Below, piece after piece: positions 24,148 to 31,124 of a stretch of DNA of 52,915 nucleotides. Each line of letters begins with the position of its first letter. The first letter of the stretch is position 1. Source of the DNA: an uncultured Pseudomonadota bacterium (GTDB taxonomy: Bacteria; Pseudomonadota; Gammaproteobacteria; Burkholderiales; Usitatibacteraceae). The position numbers and the translations under genes were made by a program. The stretch is from the NCBI GenBank assembly GCA_937898635.1, contig CALEJW010000175.1:1-52915 (forward strand). The letters are read 5' to 3'. A model generated the notes under the pieces. That model was not told where the DNA came from and did no database searches. It saw only the letters and a list, made by a program, of their open reading frames with translations.

Positions 24148-25934
24148 TAGCCCTGCAGGCGATCGCAGTCGAGGCCGCGCAGGATCTCCAGCTGCTCGGC
24201 CGACTCGATCCCCTCGGCGGTCACGTGAAGGCCCAGGCCGTGCGCGAGGCCGATGATCGCCTCGACGATCCGCGCGGAGGCGGGGCCGTCGCCGGACGCG
24301 AGCGTCGCGACGAACGAGCGGTCGATCTTGAGGCAGTCGAGGGGGAAACGCTGCAGGTAGCTGAGCGACGAGTAGCCCGTCCCGAAGTCGTCGAGCGCGA
24401 TGCCCACGCCGAGCCGGGAGACCTCGCGCAGCTGCGCCTCGGCCGTGGCCTCCTCGTCGAGGAGGACGCTCTCGGTGATCTCGATCACCAGCCGCCTCGC
24501 CTCCACGCCGTGGCGCGCGAGGGAGTCGCGCAGGCGCGTGGCGAGCCCGCCGTCGTGGAACTGCCGCCCGGAAACGTTCACCGACACCACGACGTCGCCG
24601 CGGCCCTGCGCCGCCCAGCGCGCCATCTGCCGGCACACCTCCTCGATCACCCAGTCCCCGACGGGCACGATGAGGCCCGTCTCCTCCAGGGCCGCGATGA
24701 ACTCCCCGGGCCCGACGACCTCGCCGGGCTCCCGCTCCCAGCGCAGCAAGGCCTCGTAGCCGCAGGCGTTCTCGCAGTCCGCGCAATGGATGGGCTGGTA
24801 GTGGACGCGGAACTCGCCGTGCTCCAGCGCGCGGCGCAGCCGCAGGTGCAACGCCGCTCGCCGCGCCATCTCCGTGCTGAGCGCGGGCGTGAAGAAGCGG
24901 AAGTTGTCCCGTCCCCGATGCTTGGCGTCGGCCATCGCGAGGTCCGCGTGGCGCACGAGCGTCGCCGCGTCGCCCGCGTCGTCGGGAAAGAGGGCGATGC
25001 CGCCGCTCATCGTGAGGAAGACCTCGCGGCCGCCGGCGAGGATGGGCTCCTCGAAGCCCGCGCGCAGCTGCTGCGCGAGCCCGAGGAAGTCCTCCGGCCG
25101 GTGCCCTCCCTCGGCGATCACCATGAACTCGTCGCCCGAGACCCGCGCGAGCGTGTCCGAGGCGCGGATCCGCCGCAGCATCCGCACGATCGCCTGCACG
25201 AGGACCTCGTCTCCCGCGGCGTAGCCCACGGCGTCGTTGACCGACTTGAAGTGGTCCAGGTTCAGGAAGAAGAGGCCCACCTTGCTGCGGGTGCGCTGCG
25301 CCCGTTGCACGGACTGCTCCAGCCGGTCGCGGAAGAGGGCGCGGTTGGGCAGGTGCGTGAGCGGGTCGTGGGTGGCGAGGAAGGAGACGTCGCGCTCGGC
25401 CCGGCGCAGCGCGCGAAGGGGCAGCAGGTGCAGTCCCGCGAAGATCAGGATCCCCGCGGCCAGGCTCGCCACGGCGACCTCGAGCGTCCTCGCGACGAGC
25501 GGCTCGAGGGAGGCCTCGATCGCGAAGTAGCCGACCACGCCTTGCGGACCCCGCAGGGCGCGCTCCTCGCGCAGGCGCAGGGGGAATTGCGTCCCGCCGG
25601 GCCCCCACTGGGCGAGGACCGCGCGGTCGGCGGACAGCACCTCCCGGCGAAGCGCCTCGAAGGCAACGCCTTCGCGCCGCGGCTCGCCCTTCACGAAGGG
25701 CTCGAGCCGCTTCGCGTCCACGCCGGCGCCCGGGGCGGCGTCCGCGAAGAGGGGACTTGCGAGTTCGGCGACGAGGTCGGCCTCCACGGCGAGCATCGAG
25801 CCGATGAAGCGGTCGTAGATCAGGGCGTAGCCCGCCGGCGGCACCACCGCGACCGCGGCGGCGAAGAGGGCGGCGATGAGCGTGAGGCGCCCCGAGATCC
25901 GCAGCGGGTGCCGGAGCGCCGAGTCGAGGATCAT
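23988..25934 (-). CDS. Membrane GGDEF-EAL cyclic-di-GMP protein with periplasmic sensor
   Basis: 648 aa from ATG 25934 (GGGAGG 8 nt upstream). Two membrane helices (about 12-38 and 175-200) bracket a periplasmic sensor. The GGDEF motif is SGDEF, with a Ser first that is sometimes tolerated, and an I-site RASD sits upstream. The EAL domain is complete: YEALLRW, NVSGRQF, EITES, DDFGTGYSS, KIDRSF, AEGIES, GYYFGRP. It is therefore most likely an active phosphodiesterase. About 48 residues after FGRP look non-conserved and lie antisense to the SDR gene, as if an earlier stop was lost. Confidence 0.9.
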   Translation of the reverse strand: MILDSALRHPLRISGRLTLIAALFAAAVAVVPPAGYALIYDRFIGSMLAVEADLVAELASPLFADAAPGAGVDAKRLEPFVKGEPRREGVAFEALRREVLSADRAVLAQWGPGGTQFPLRLREERALRGPQGVVGYFAIEASLEPLVARTLEVAVASLAAGILIFAGLHLLPLRALRRAERDVSFLATHDPLTHLPNRALFRDRLEQSVQRAQRTRSKVGLFFLNLDHFKSVNDAVGYAAGDEVLVQAIVRMLRRIRASDTLARVSGDEFMVIAEGGHRPEDFLGLAQQLRAGFEEPILAGGREVFLTMSGGIALFPDDAGDAATLVRHADLAMADAKHRGRDNFRFFTPALSTEMARRAALHLRLRRALEHGEFRVHYQPIHCADCENACGYEALLRWEREPGEVVGPGEFIAALEETGLIVPVGDWVIEEVCRQMARWAAQGRGDVVVSVNVSGRQFHDGGLATRLRDSLARHGVEARRLVIEITESVLLDEEATAEAQLREVSRLGVGIALDDFGTGYSSLSYLQRFPLDCLKIDRSFVATLASGDGPASARIVEAIIGLAHGLGLHVTAEGIESAEQLEILRGLDCDRLQGYYFGRPRGEPEFGAASCSRARVTIAPASASKSTACAGSMANQYASPHAPAGCQ

Positions 25935-26148
25935 CGCGGCGGCCTCCCGCGCCACGCGGCGGCGAACGGGGACACCCGGGACCTGCCCGAGGGGAGGTCG
26001 GGAATGGCGGTTATGGTCATCTTTTTTTCTGAACTTCCCGTATCCGGTGCGCGGCGGCGGGATCACTGCCCGGTCCATTCTCCCCAAGGGTCGCGCCGGA
26101 TTCCTGCCCTCGATCAAGTACGCGGCGATTTTCCGGCCCCGGAAACGC

Positions 26149-26172
26149 GAAACCCCGCCGAGGCGGGGTTTC
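26149..26172 (-). terminator. Intrinsic-type terminator after rpmG
   Basis: Perfect 10-bp stem GAAACCCCGC / GCGGGGTTTC with a CGAG tetraloop, 27 bp past the rpmG stop. The U residues are within the stem arm rather than a long tail. It may work in both directions. Confidence 0.75.
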
Positions 26173-26199
26173 GGGAGGACGCGCAGGAGCCGCCGGACG

Positions 26200-26355
26200 C
26201 TACTTGAGCTTCGTTTCCTTGTAGGTCACGTGCTTGCGGGCCTTGGGGTCGTATTTCATGATCTCGAGCTTCTCCGGCTTGGTCTTCTTGTTCTTGGTCG
26301 TCGTGTAGAAGTGGCCCGTCCCGGCGCTCGATTCCAGCTTGATCTTTTCACGCAT
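26200..26355 (-). CDS. rpmG: 50S ribosomal protein L33
   Basis: 51 aa, read directly from the minus strand: starts MREKIKLESSAGTGHFYTTT and ends with VTYKETKLK. This is the normal length and sequence for the cysteine-free form of L33, so it does not bind zinc. It follows rpmB by 13 bp in the usual rpmB-rpmG operon. GGAGA lies upstream of the ATG as SD. Confidence 0.97.
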   Translation of the reverse strand: MREKIKLESSAGTGHFYTTTKNKKTKPEKLEIMKYDPKARKHVTYKETKLK

Positions 26356-26368
26356 GCCCGTCTCTCCT

Positions 26369-26605
26369 TCAGACCGCTTCGCCGCGCGCGCGCAGCTCGG
26401 CGAGCACCACGTCGATGCCCTTCTTGTCGATCAGGCGCAGGCCCGCGTTCGTGAGCCGCAGCTTCACGTAGCGGTTCTCGCTTTCGACCCAGAGGCGGCG
26501 GTACTGCAGGTTGGGCAGGTAGCGGCGCTTGGTCTTGTTGTTGGCGTGGGAAACGTGGTTGCCCACGATCGGACCCTTGCCGGTGACTTGGCAGACGCGA
26601 GACAT
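26369..26605 (-). CDS. rpmB: 50S ribosomal protein L28
   Basis: 78 aa, normal length. It begins MSRVCQVTGKGPIVGNHVSH and contains NLQYRRLWVESENRYV, both typical of bacterial L28. ATG 26605 is preceded by GGAGAAG. An in-frame upstream ATG would read through the promoter and is rejected. Promoter TTGAAG-N18-TATAAT lies upstream, and a 6-bp hairpin sits in the leader. Confidence 0.97.
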   Translation of the reverse strand: MSRVCQVTGKGPIVGNHVSHANNKTKRRYLPNLQYRRLWVESENRYVKLRLTNAGLRLIDKKGIDVVLAELRARGEAV

Positions 26606-26624
26606 GTGACTTCTCCAGTTCTTC

Positions 26625-26642
26625 GCCCCGAAGAGCCGGGGC
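26625..26642 (-). promoter_or_regulatory. Leader hairpin of rpmB
   Basis: GCCCCG / CGGGGC stem with a 6-nt loop between the start site and the SD of rpmB. It could affect translation, as leader structures do in other ribosomal protein operons; no direct sign of its ligand. Confidence 0.35.
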
Positions 26643-26654
26643 GGAAAGCCGCAA

Positions 26655-26684
26655 ATTATAGCCCGGCGGGGCATGCCCCTTCAA
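26655..26684 (-). promoter_or_regulatory. rpmBG promoter (TTGAAG-N18-TATAAT)
   Basis: Perfect -10 TATAAT (26660 to 26655) and -35 TTGAAG (26684 to 26679). The spacer contains the 12-bp perfect palindrome GGGGCATGCCCC (26668-26679). Strong sigma-70 promoter by sequence. Confidence 0.8.
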
Positions 26685-26710
26685 GCTGATTCCATTGGAC
26701 TTTTCCCGTC

Positions 26711-27385
26711 TCAGAGGAGCCCGCGCTCGGCGAAGGACAAGCAGGCGCCGGGAGCCACGATGAAGTGGTCGAGGACTTTCACGTCGACCAGCGCGAGGGA
26801 TTCCGCCAGGCTGCGCGTAAGTGCCTGATCCTGAACGGAAGGTTCGGCGACCCCCGAGGGATGATTGTGGGCGAGGATGACCCCCGCCGCGTTGTGGGCT
26901 AGTGCTTGCTTCACCACTTCCCTCGGATAGACGCTGGTCTGCGTGAGGGTCCCGCGGAACAGCTCCTCCGCGGCGATGACGCGGTTCTGGGCGTCGAGGA
27001 AGACGGCCCAGAAGACCTCGTGGCCGAGGTGCTGCATGCGCAGGCGCAGGTAGCCGCGCACCGCCGCCGGGGAGGCGAGGCTGTCCCGGGCCTGCATTTC
27101 CTCGGCGAGGGATCGCCGCGCGAGCTCCATCGCCGCGGCGAGCTGCGCCGCACGCACCGGGCCCACGCCCCGGACCGCGGCCACCTCCGGCGCGGGCGCG
27201 GCGAGAAGCCGCGACAGGCTCGCGAACCGCGCGAGGAGGTCGGCCGCGAGGGCGCGGGCGGACCGGCCTGCCGCGCCGGTCCGCAGGACGAACGCGACGA
27301 GCTCGGCGTCGCTCAGGCCGACGGCATCGGGGGCGGGATGGCGTTTCGATGCCCGCGCGGCGGCGGGCCATGGGGCGTGGGCCAT
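26711..27385 (-). CDS. radC: RadC-family JAMM/MPN protein
   Basis: 224 aa, normal length. The N-terminal helix-hairpin-helix region has VRGVGPVRAAQL, and the C-terminal MPN/JAMM metal site has the catalytic pattern HNHPSG followed by Asp (DQALT), with an upstream Glu. Named from a DNA repair phenotype in E. coli that was later withdrawn; the true function is not settled. The N-terminal RERL element seen in many RadC proteins is missing. It is divergent from coaBC with 33 bp between starts, a common arrangement. Confidence 0.92.
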   Translation of the reverse strand: MAHAPWPAAARASKRHPAPDAVGLSDAELVAFVLRTGAAGRSARALAADLLARFASLSRLLAAPAPEVAAVRGVGPVRAAQLAAAMELARRSLAEEMQARDSLASPAAVRGYLRLRMQHLGHEVFWAVFLDAQNRVIAAEELFRGTLTQTSVYPREVVKQALAHNAAGVILAHNHPSGVAEPSVQDQALTRSLAESLALVDVKVLDHFIVAPGACLSFAERGLL

Positions 27386-27406
27386 GGGCGTGGACTCTCT
27401 CTCTAG

Positions 27407-27412
27407 TAGAAT
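27407..27412 (+). promoter_or_regulatory. -10 box (TAGAAT) of coaBC, leaderless layout
   Basis: AGTAGAATGCCCCG ends 6 nt before the coaBC ATG at 27419. With usual spacing the +1 base is the A of ATG. No SD is present. Confidence 0.6.
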
Positions 27413-27418
27413 GCCCCG

Positions 27419-28648
27419 ATGGACGAATCGGGAAAGCGCCGCGTTCTGCTGGGCGTGACGGGAGGCATCGCGGCCTACAAGGCCGCGGAACTCGCGCGGG
27501 CGCTCCTCCGCAATAACGTCGAGGTGCAGGTCGCGATGACAGCGGCCGGCACGAAGTTCGTGACGCCCGCGACCTTCCAGGCGCTCACGGGCAAGCCGGT
27601 GGTCACGGACCTGTGGGACGCGAGCTTCCCGAACGCCATGGCCCACATCGAGCTCTCGCGCGGGGCCGACGCGATCGTGATCGCGCCCGCGAGCGCGGAC
27701 TTCCTCGCGAAGCTCGCCCACGGCCTCGCCGACGATCTCCTGTCCGCCGCCTGCCTCGCGCGCGACTGCCCCCTGCTCGTGGCCCCCGCGATGAACCGCG
27801 AGATGTGGGACAACCCGGCCACGCAGAGAAACGTGAACCTGCTGCGCTCGGACGGCGTCGCCTTCCTCGGGCCCACGACGGGAGACCAGGCCTGCGGGGA
27901 AAACGGCATGGGGCGGCTCCTCGAGCCCGAGGAGCTCCTGCAGTCGATCCTCGCCTTCCTCTCGCCCAAGCGCCTGGCGGGCCGGCGCGTGCTCGTCACC
28001 GCGGGCCCGACCTTCGAGGCGCTCGACACGGTCCGCGGCTTCACCAACCAGAGCTCGGGCCGGATGGGCTACGCGATCGCCGAGGCCGCGGCCGCGGCCG
28101 GCGCCGACGTGACCCTCGTCTCCGGGCCCACGCAGCTCTCGCCGCCCGCGAACGCGCACTTCGTCTACGTGACCAGCGCCGCGGAGATGCTCAACGCGGT
28201 GAACGCTCACGCGGCCTCCGCGGACTTCTTCTTCAGCGTCGCCGCGGTGGCGGACTACACGCCTGTCGCGCCGGCGAGCCGCAAGCTCAAGAAGTCGGGC
28301 GAGCCGCTCGAGATCCGCATGAAGCCCACGGTCGACATCCTCGCGCAGGTGGCGCGGATGCCCGGCGGACCCTTCTGCGTCGGCTTCGCCGCCGAGAGCG
28401 AGAACCTCGCCGAGTACGCCCAGGCCAAGCGCAAGGGCAAGAACCTCCCGATGATCGTGGCGAACCTCGTGCAGCACGCCGTCGGGCGCGAGGAGAACGA
28501 GGTCACGATCTACGACGACGCCGGGGCCCACCCGCTCGCCCGGGCGCCGAAGTCGCGCATCGCGAACGCGATCCTCGCGCACGCGATCGCGCTCTTCGAG
28601 GCGCGGCACGGCGGCGCTTCCGTCACGCCGATCAAGCAGGCTTCCTGA
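27419..28648 (+). CDS. coaBC: Bifunctional phosphopantothenoylcysteine decarboxylase / phosphopantothenate-cysteine ligase
   Basis: 409 aa, normal length. The CoaC half (1-185) has the flavoprotein motif GVTGGIAAYKAAEL, the active His in AHIELSRGAD, the PAMNREMW substrate clamp and the redox Cys in GDQACGENGMGR. The CoaB half (about 190-400) has VTAGPTFEALDTVR and NQSSGRMGYAIA. It carries out two steps of coenzyme A synthesis and so uses the product of panBCD upstream in this window. Its ATG lies 6 nt after the -10 box with no SD, pointing to a leaderless mRNA. Confidence 0.97.
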   Translation: MDESGKRRVLLGVTGGIAAYKAAELARALLRNNVEVQVAMTAAGTKFVTPATFQALTGKPVVTDLWDASFPNAMAHIELSRGADAIVIAPASADFLAKLAHGLADDLLSAACLARDCPLLVAPAMNREMWDNPATQRNVNLLRSDGVAFLGPTTGDQACGENGMGRLLEPEELLQSILAFLSPKRLAGRRVLVTAGPTFEALDTVRGFTNQSSGRMGYAIAEAAAAAGADVTLVSGPTQLSPPANAHFVYVTSAAEMLNAVNAHAASADFFFSVAAVADYTPVAPASRKLKKSGEPLEIRMKPTVDILAQVARMPGGPFCVGFAAESENLAEYAQAKRKGKNLPMIVANLVQHAVGREENEVTIYDDAGAHPLARAPKSRIANAILAHAIALFEARHGGASVTPIKQAS

Positions 28649-28725
28649 GATTCCCGCCTACCCTCCCCGCCGCCCGCCGGCGAAGCGATGCTTTTGGAAC
28701 CCCCGATGAACGCAGGCCCCGCCCG

Positions 28726-29175
28726 ATGAAGAAACTCGACGTGAAGATCCTCGACGAGCGCATGCGCTCGCAGCTGCCCGCCTACGCCACGGCGGGCTCC
28801 GCCGGCCTCGACCTGCGCGCCTGCCTCGACGAGCCGCTCACGCTGCGCGCGGGCGACTCCGCCCTCGTGCCCACGGGGCTCGCCATCCACGTCGCCGATC
28901 CCGGCCACGCCGCGGTGATCATTCCCCGCTCCGGACTCGGCCACAAGCACGGCATCGTGCTCGGCAACCTCGTGGGGCTCATCGACTCCGACTACCAGGG
29001 GCAGGTGTTCGTCTCGTGCTGGAACCGCGGCCGCGACGCGTTCGTCGTGAACCCGATGGAGCGCATCGCCCAGCTCGTCGTGATCCCCGTGCTGCAGGTC
29101 GAGCTCAACATCGTGGAGGACTTCACGCAGAGCACGCGCGGCGAAGGCGGCTTCGGCTCCACGGGGAAGCACTGA
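28726..29175 (+). CDS. dut: Deoxyuridine 5'-triphosphate nucleotidohydrolase (dUTPase)
   Basis: 149 aa, normal length for the trimeric enzyme. The five motifs are visible: AGSAGLDLRA, PRSGLGHKHGI, GLIDSDYQG, ERIAQLV, and the C-terminal GEGGFGSTGKH arm. It removes dUTP and supplies dUMP for thymidylate. It follows coaBC as in many proteobacteria. A 7-codon ORF (28706-28729) ends on the dut ATG (ATGA) and might couple its translation. Confidence 0.97.
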   Translation: MKKLDVKILDERMRSQLPAYATAGSAGLDLRACLDEPLTLRAGDSALVPTGLAIHVADPGHAAVIIPRSGLGHKHGIVLGNLVGLIDSDYQGQVFVSCWNRGRDAFVVNPMERIAQLVVIPVLQVELNIVEDFTQSTRGEGGFGSTGKH

Positions 29176-29180
29176 CGCCC

Positions 29181-29546
29181 ATGCACGGCATCGTCCTCTT
29201 CGCCCACGGCGCCCGCGACCCCGCGTGGTCGAAGCCCTTCGAGGCCATCCGCGACATCGTGCGCGCGCGCCGGCCGGAGTTCCCGGTGGAGCTCGCCTTC
29301 CTGGAGATCATGAGCCCGAACCTCGAGGACGCCGTCCGGACGCTCGCCGGCAAGGGCGTGGCGGCGATCACGATCTTCCCGCTCTTCATGGCGCCCGGCG
29401 GGCACATCCGCAACGACCTGCCGCGGATCGTGGAGGACCTTCGCGCGGCGCATGCGGGGCTGCCGATCGCGGTCCAGTCGGCGGTGGGCGAAGTGCCGGA
29501 GATCCTCGAGGCGATCGCCGCCTGGGTCCTCGCCGGGGTCGACTAG
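29181..29546 (+). CDS. CbiX/SirB-like single-domain chelatase-family protein
   Basis: 121 aa. It begins MHGIVLFAHGARDPAW with the metal-binding or catalytic His of the CbiX family, then FLEIMSPNLEDAV with the conserved Glu and FPLFMAPGGHIRNDLP with the second His. The one-domain length fits CbiX-short proteins, which insert Co or Ni/Fe into tetrapyrroles. No other cobalamin or siroheme genes are near, so the metal and substrate are uncertain. It starts 5 nt after dut. Confidence 0.88.
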   Translation: MHGIVLFAHGARDPAWSKPFEAIRDIVRARRPEFPVELAFLEIMSPNLEDAVRTLAGKGVAAITIFPLFMAPGGHIRNDLPRIVEDLRAAHAGLPIAVQSAVGEVPEILEAIAAWVLAGVD

Positions 29547-29547
29547 C

Positions 29548-29853
29548 TCACTTGCGGGCGCACATCGAGAGGCCGTCGTTCCAGCCCATGCGGTAGCGCG
29601 GGTCGGAGGCGAAGCGCTTCGCGTCCTTGCGGCCGAATTCCGACTGCTTCGCGGTCTCGCAGCCGTCGATGTAGCCGTCGCGCACCGCCGGCGGGTAGCC
29701 GGCGAGGTTGTAGGCCGGCCGCGGCGCCTTCGCGCGGCGCGCCTGCGCCTCCTGGGGCGTCTCCTCCACCGGCGCCGGGGGCTGGACGAGCGCGCAGGAC
29801 GCGAGGAACAGGCTGAAGGCCAGGGTCGCCGGTCGGCGCGTCGGGTGTCTCAT
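29548..29853 (-). CDS. Small lipoprotein of unknown function
   Basis: 101 aa. Signal with a short basic start and lipobox LASC at Cys20. The mature part has a Pro/Ala-rich segment and then a conserved-looking block YPPAVRDGYIDGC with a second Cys in GLSMCARK, which could form a disulfide. Repeated Tyr/Gly/Asp pattern (GYIDGC and GWNDGL) suggests a short repeat. I cannot assign a named family. Its start lies 39 bp from the DUF192 start on the other strand. Confidence 0.7.
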   Translation of the reverse strand: MRHPTRRPATLAFSLFLASCALVQPPAPVEETPQEAQARRAKAPRPAYNLAGYPPAVRDGYIDGCETAKQSEFGRKDAKRFASDPRYRMGWNDGLSMCARK

Positions 29854-29880
29854 GCGTTAAGCTGCCTGCGCCGAATCGTC

Positions 29881-29886
29881 AGGAGG
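29881..29886 (+). promoter_or_regulatory. Perfect Shine-Dalgarno AGGAGG before a CTG start
   Basis: AGGAGG followed by TGTTTT and then CTG at 29893. A 6-nt spacing is ideal. No ATG, GTG or TTG lies in the DUF192 frame before the signal peptide. Confidence 0.65.
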
Positions 29887-29892
29887 TGTTTT

Positions 29893-30387
29893 CTGGAGGC
29901 CATTCTACCCGCGGGTCCTTCCCGCGCCACCGCATGGCGGGGATCCGCCTTCGCCTCCCTTGCCGCCGCTTTCCTCGCCGCCGCGCTCCCCCTCGCGCCC
30001 GCGCGCGCCGAGGCGCCGCCGCGCGTCGTTTCCGTCCGCGTCGCCGGCCACGCGCTGCGCGTCGAGGTCGCGGCCACCCCGGAAGACCGCGCCCGCGGCC
30101 TCATGTTCCGCGAAAAGCTCGGCGCGAACGAGGGCATGCTCTTCGTCTTCGAGGACCCCGGCTACCACGCGATGTGGATGAAGAACACGCCGCTCGCCCT
30201 CTCCGTCGCCTTCGTGGACGGCGACGGGCGCATCCTCAACATCGCGGACATGGAGCCCGGCACGCTGGACCCGCACGCCGCGGCGGGCCCCGCGCGCTAC
30301 GCGATCGAGACGAACAAGGGCTGGTTCGCCGCGCGCAAGGTCAAGGCGGGCGACAGGGTCACCGGGCTGCCCGCCCCGCCGCGCTGA
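29893..30387 (+). CDS. Exported DUF192 protein, probable CTG start
   Basis: 164 aa from CTG 29893. The N-terminus gives a good signal peptide: basic residues, then an Ala/Leu/Phe core and cleavage about after ARA. The DUF192 domain follows with RARGLMFREKL, MLFVFEDPGYHAMWMKNT, IADMEPGTLDPH and the end AIETNKGWFAARKVKAGDRV. Function of DUF192 is not established; some members sit near polysaccharide or cold-stress genes. The CTG is supported by the AGGAGG and by the lack of any standard start that would keep the signal peptide. Confidence 0.85.
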   Translation: MEAILPAGPSRATAWRGSAFASLAAAFLAAALPLAPARAEAPPRVVSVRVAGHALRVEVAATPEDRARGLMFREKLGANEGMLFVFEDPGYHAMWMKNTPLALSVAFVDGDGRILNIADMEPGTLDPHAAAGPARYAIETNKGWFAARKVKAGDRVTGLPAPPR

Positions 30388-30401
30388 CGGCGCGCGCGGT
30401 T

Positions 30402-30911
30402 TCAGCCGCCGAAGACGGCCGTGCGGAAGATGCCGCCCGAGGCCGACATGAAGAAGAGCATCGGCATCGACAGCACGACGTTCAGCCGCGAGGCGAGGAA
30501 GGTGACCCGCCGCGCGCGCGCCTTCTCGTCCTCCGAGGCGGGCGCGAGGCCGAGGATCTTCCTCTGGTTGGGCCAGATGATCGCCCACACGTTGAAGAAC
30601 ATGATCGTGCCGAGCCAGGCGCCGACGCCGATCGGCACGTAGGCGCGCTCCTTGAAGAGGAAGGCCTCGTCGATCTTGTCGCCCAGGAGCCACGCGCCCG
30701 CGAGCCAGGTCACGACCGCGGCCCAGCGGAAGTAGAAGAGCGCGCGCGGCGCGACGTGCTTCGCGATGCCGGCCGCGGTGCCGTCGGCCTGCGCGTCCTT
30801 CATCGCGGCCGCCTGCACGAAGTTGAAGTAGTAGAGCAGGCCCACCCACATCACCCCGGCCAGGATGTGCACCCAGCGGCCGATTCCGTAATGGACGAAT
30901 TCCATGCTCAC
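30402..30911 (-). CDS. PuuD/urate-oxidase N-terminal-like membrane protein
   Basis: 169 aa with four hydrophobic helices. GRWVHILAGVMWVGLLYYFN, FRWAAVVTWLAG, NVWAIIWPNQRKILG and SRLNVVLSMPMLFFM match the membrane part of PuuD-type urate hydroxylases (DUF989). The cytochrome-c tail of full PuuD is missing. His near the first helix could bind heme. No purine-catabolism genes are close, so a urate role is not implied. GTG start at 30911 overlaps the preceding small gene; ATG 30905 is an alternative. Confidence 0.8.
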   Translation of the reverse strand: MSMEFVHYGIGRWVHILAGVMWVGLLYYFNFVQAAAMKDAQADGTAAGIAKHVAPRALFYFRWAAVVTWLAGAWLLGDKIDEAFLFKERAYVPIGVGAWLGTIMFFNVWAIIWPNQRKILGLAPASEDEKARARRVTFLASRLNVVLSMPMLFFMSASGGIFRTAVFGG

Positions 30912-31006
30912 GCTCCCATCACCATGCGCACGAGGTAGTACAGGAGGGCCGTGAGCGCCGCGCCGCAGAGCACGGTGCCGAGCAGCGAATCGAGGGGGTT
31001 CTTCAT
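30908..31006 (-). CDS. 32-aa single-span membrane peptide
   Basis: Predicted 32 residues from ATG 31006: a short polar start (MKNPLDSLLG) and one hydrophobic helix with a Cys, ending LVRMVMGA. The stop TGA overlaps the GTG of the PuuD-like gene, so the two are probably translated together and may interact in the membrane. The ORF can be extended upstream but the extension is Arg-rich and unconvincing. Confidence 0.5.
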   Translation of the reverse strand: MKNPLDSLLGTVLCGAALTALLYYLVRMVMGA

Positions 31007-31124
31007 GCCGGGCTCCGCTGCGCGCGAAAGGCGCGGAAAGTGGCGCATTCTAGCACGCGGCTCGCGGGACGAGGCGCCCCCGAGCCCTGAATAGTCCAAT
31101 GAAAATAAGCAGTTACAACTTGCC

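Noticed and set aside
21352..26207. Long antisense frames over the desaturase, SDR and GGDEF-EAL genes (over 1400 codons on each strand)
   Set aside because: Composition is Arg/Gly/Ala/Pro-rich with no motif; they are third-position shadows of real genes.
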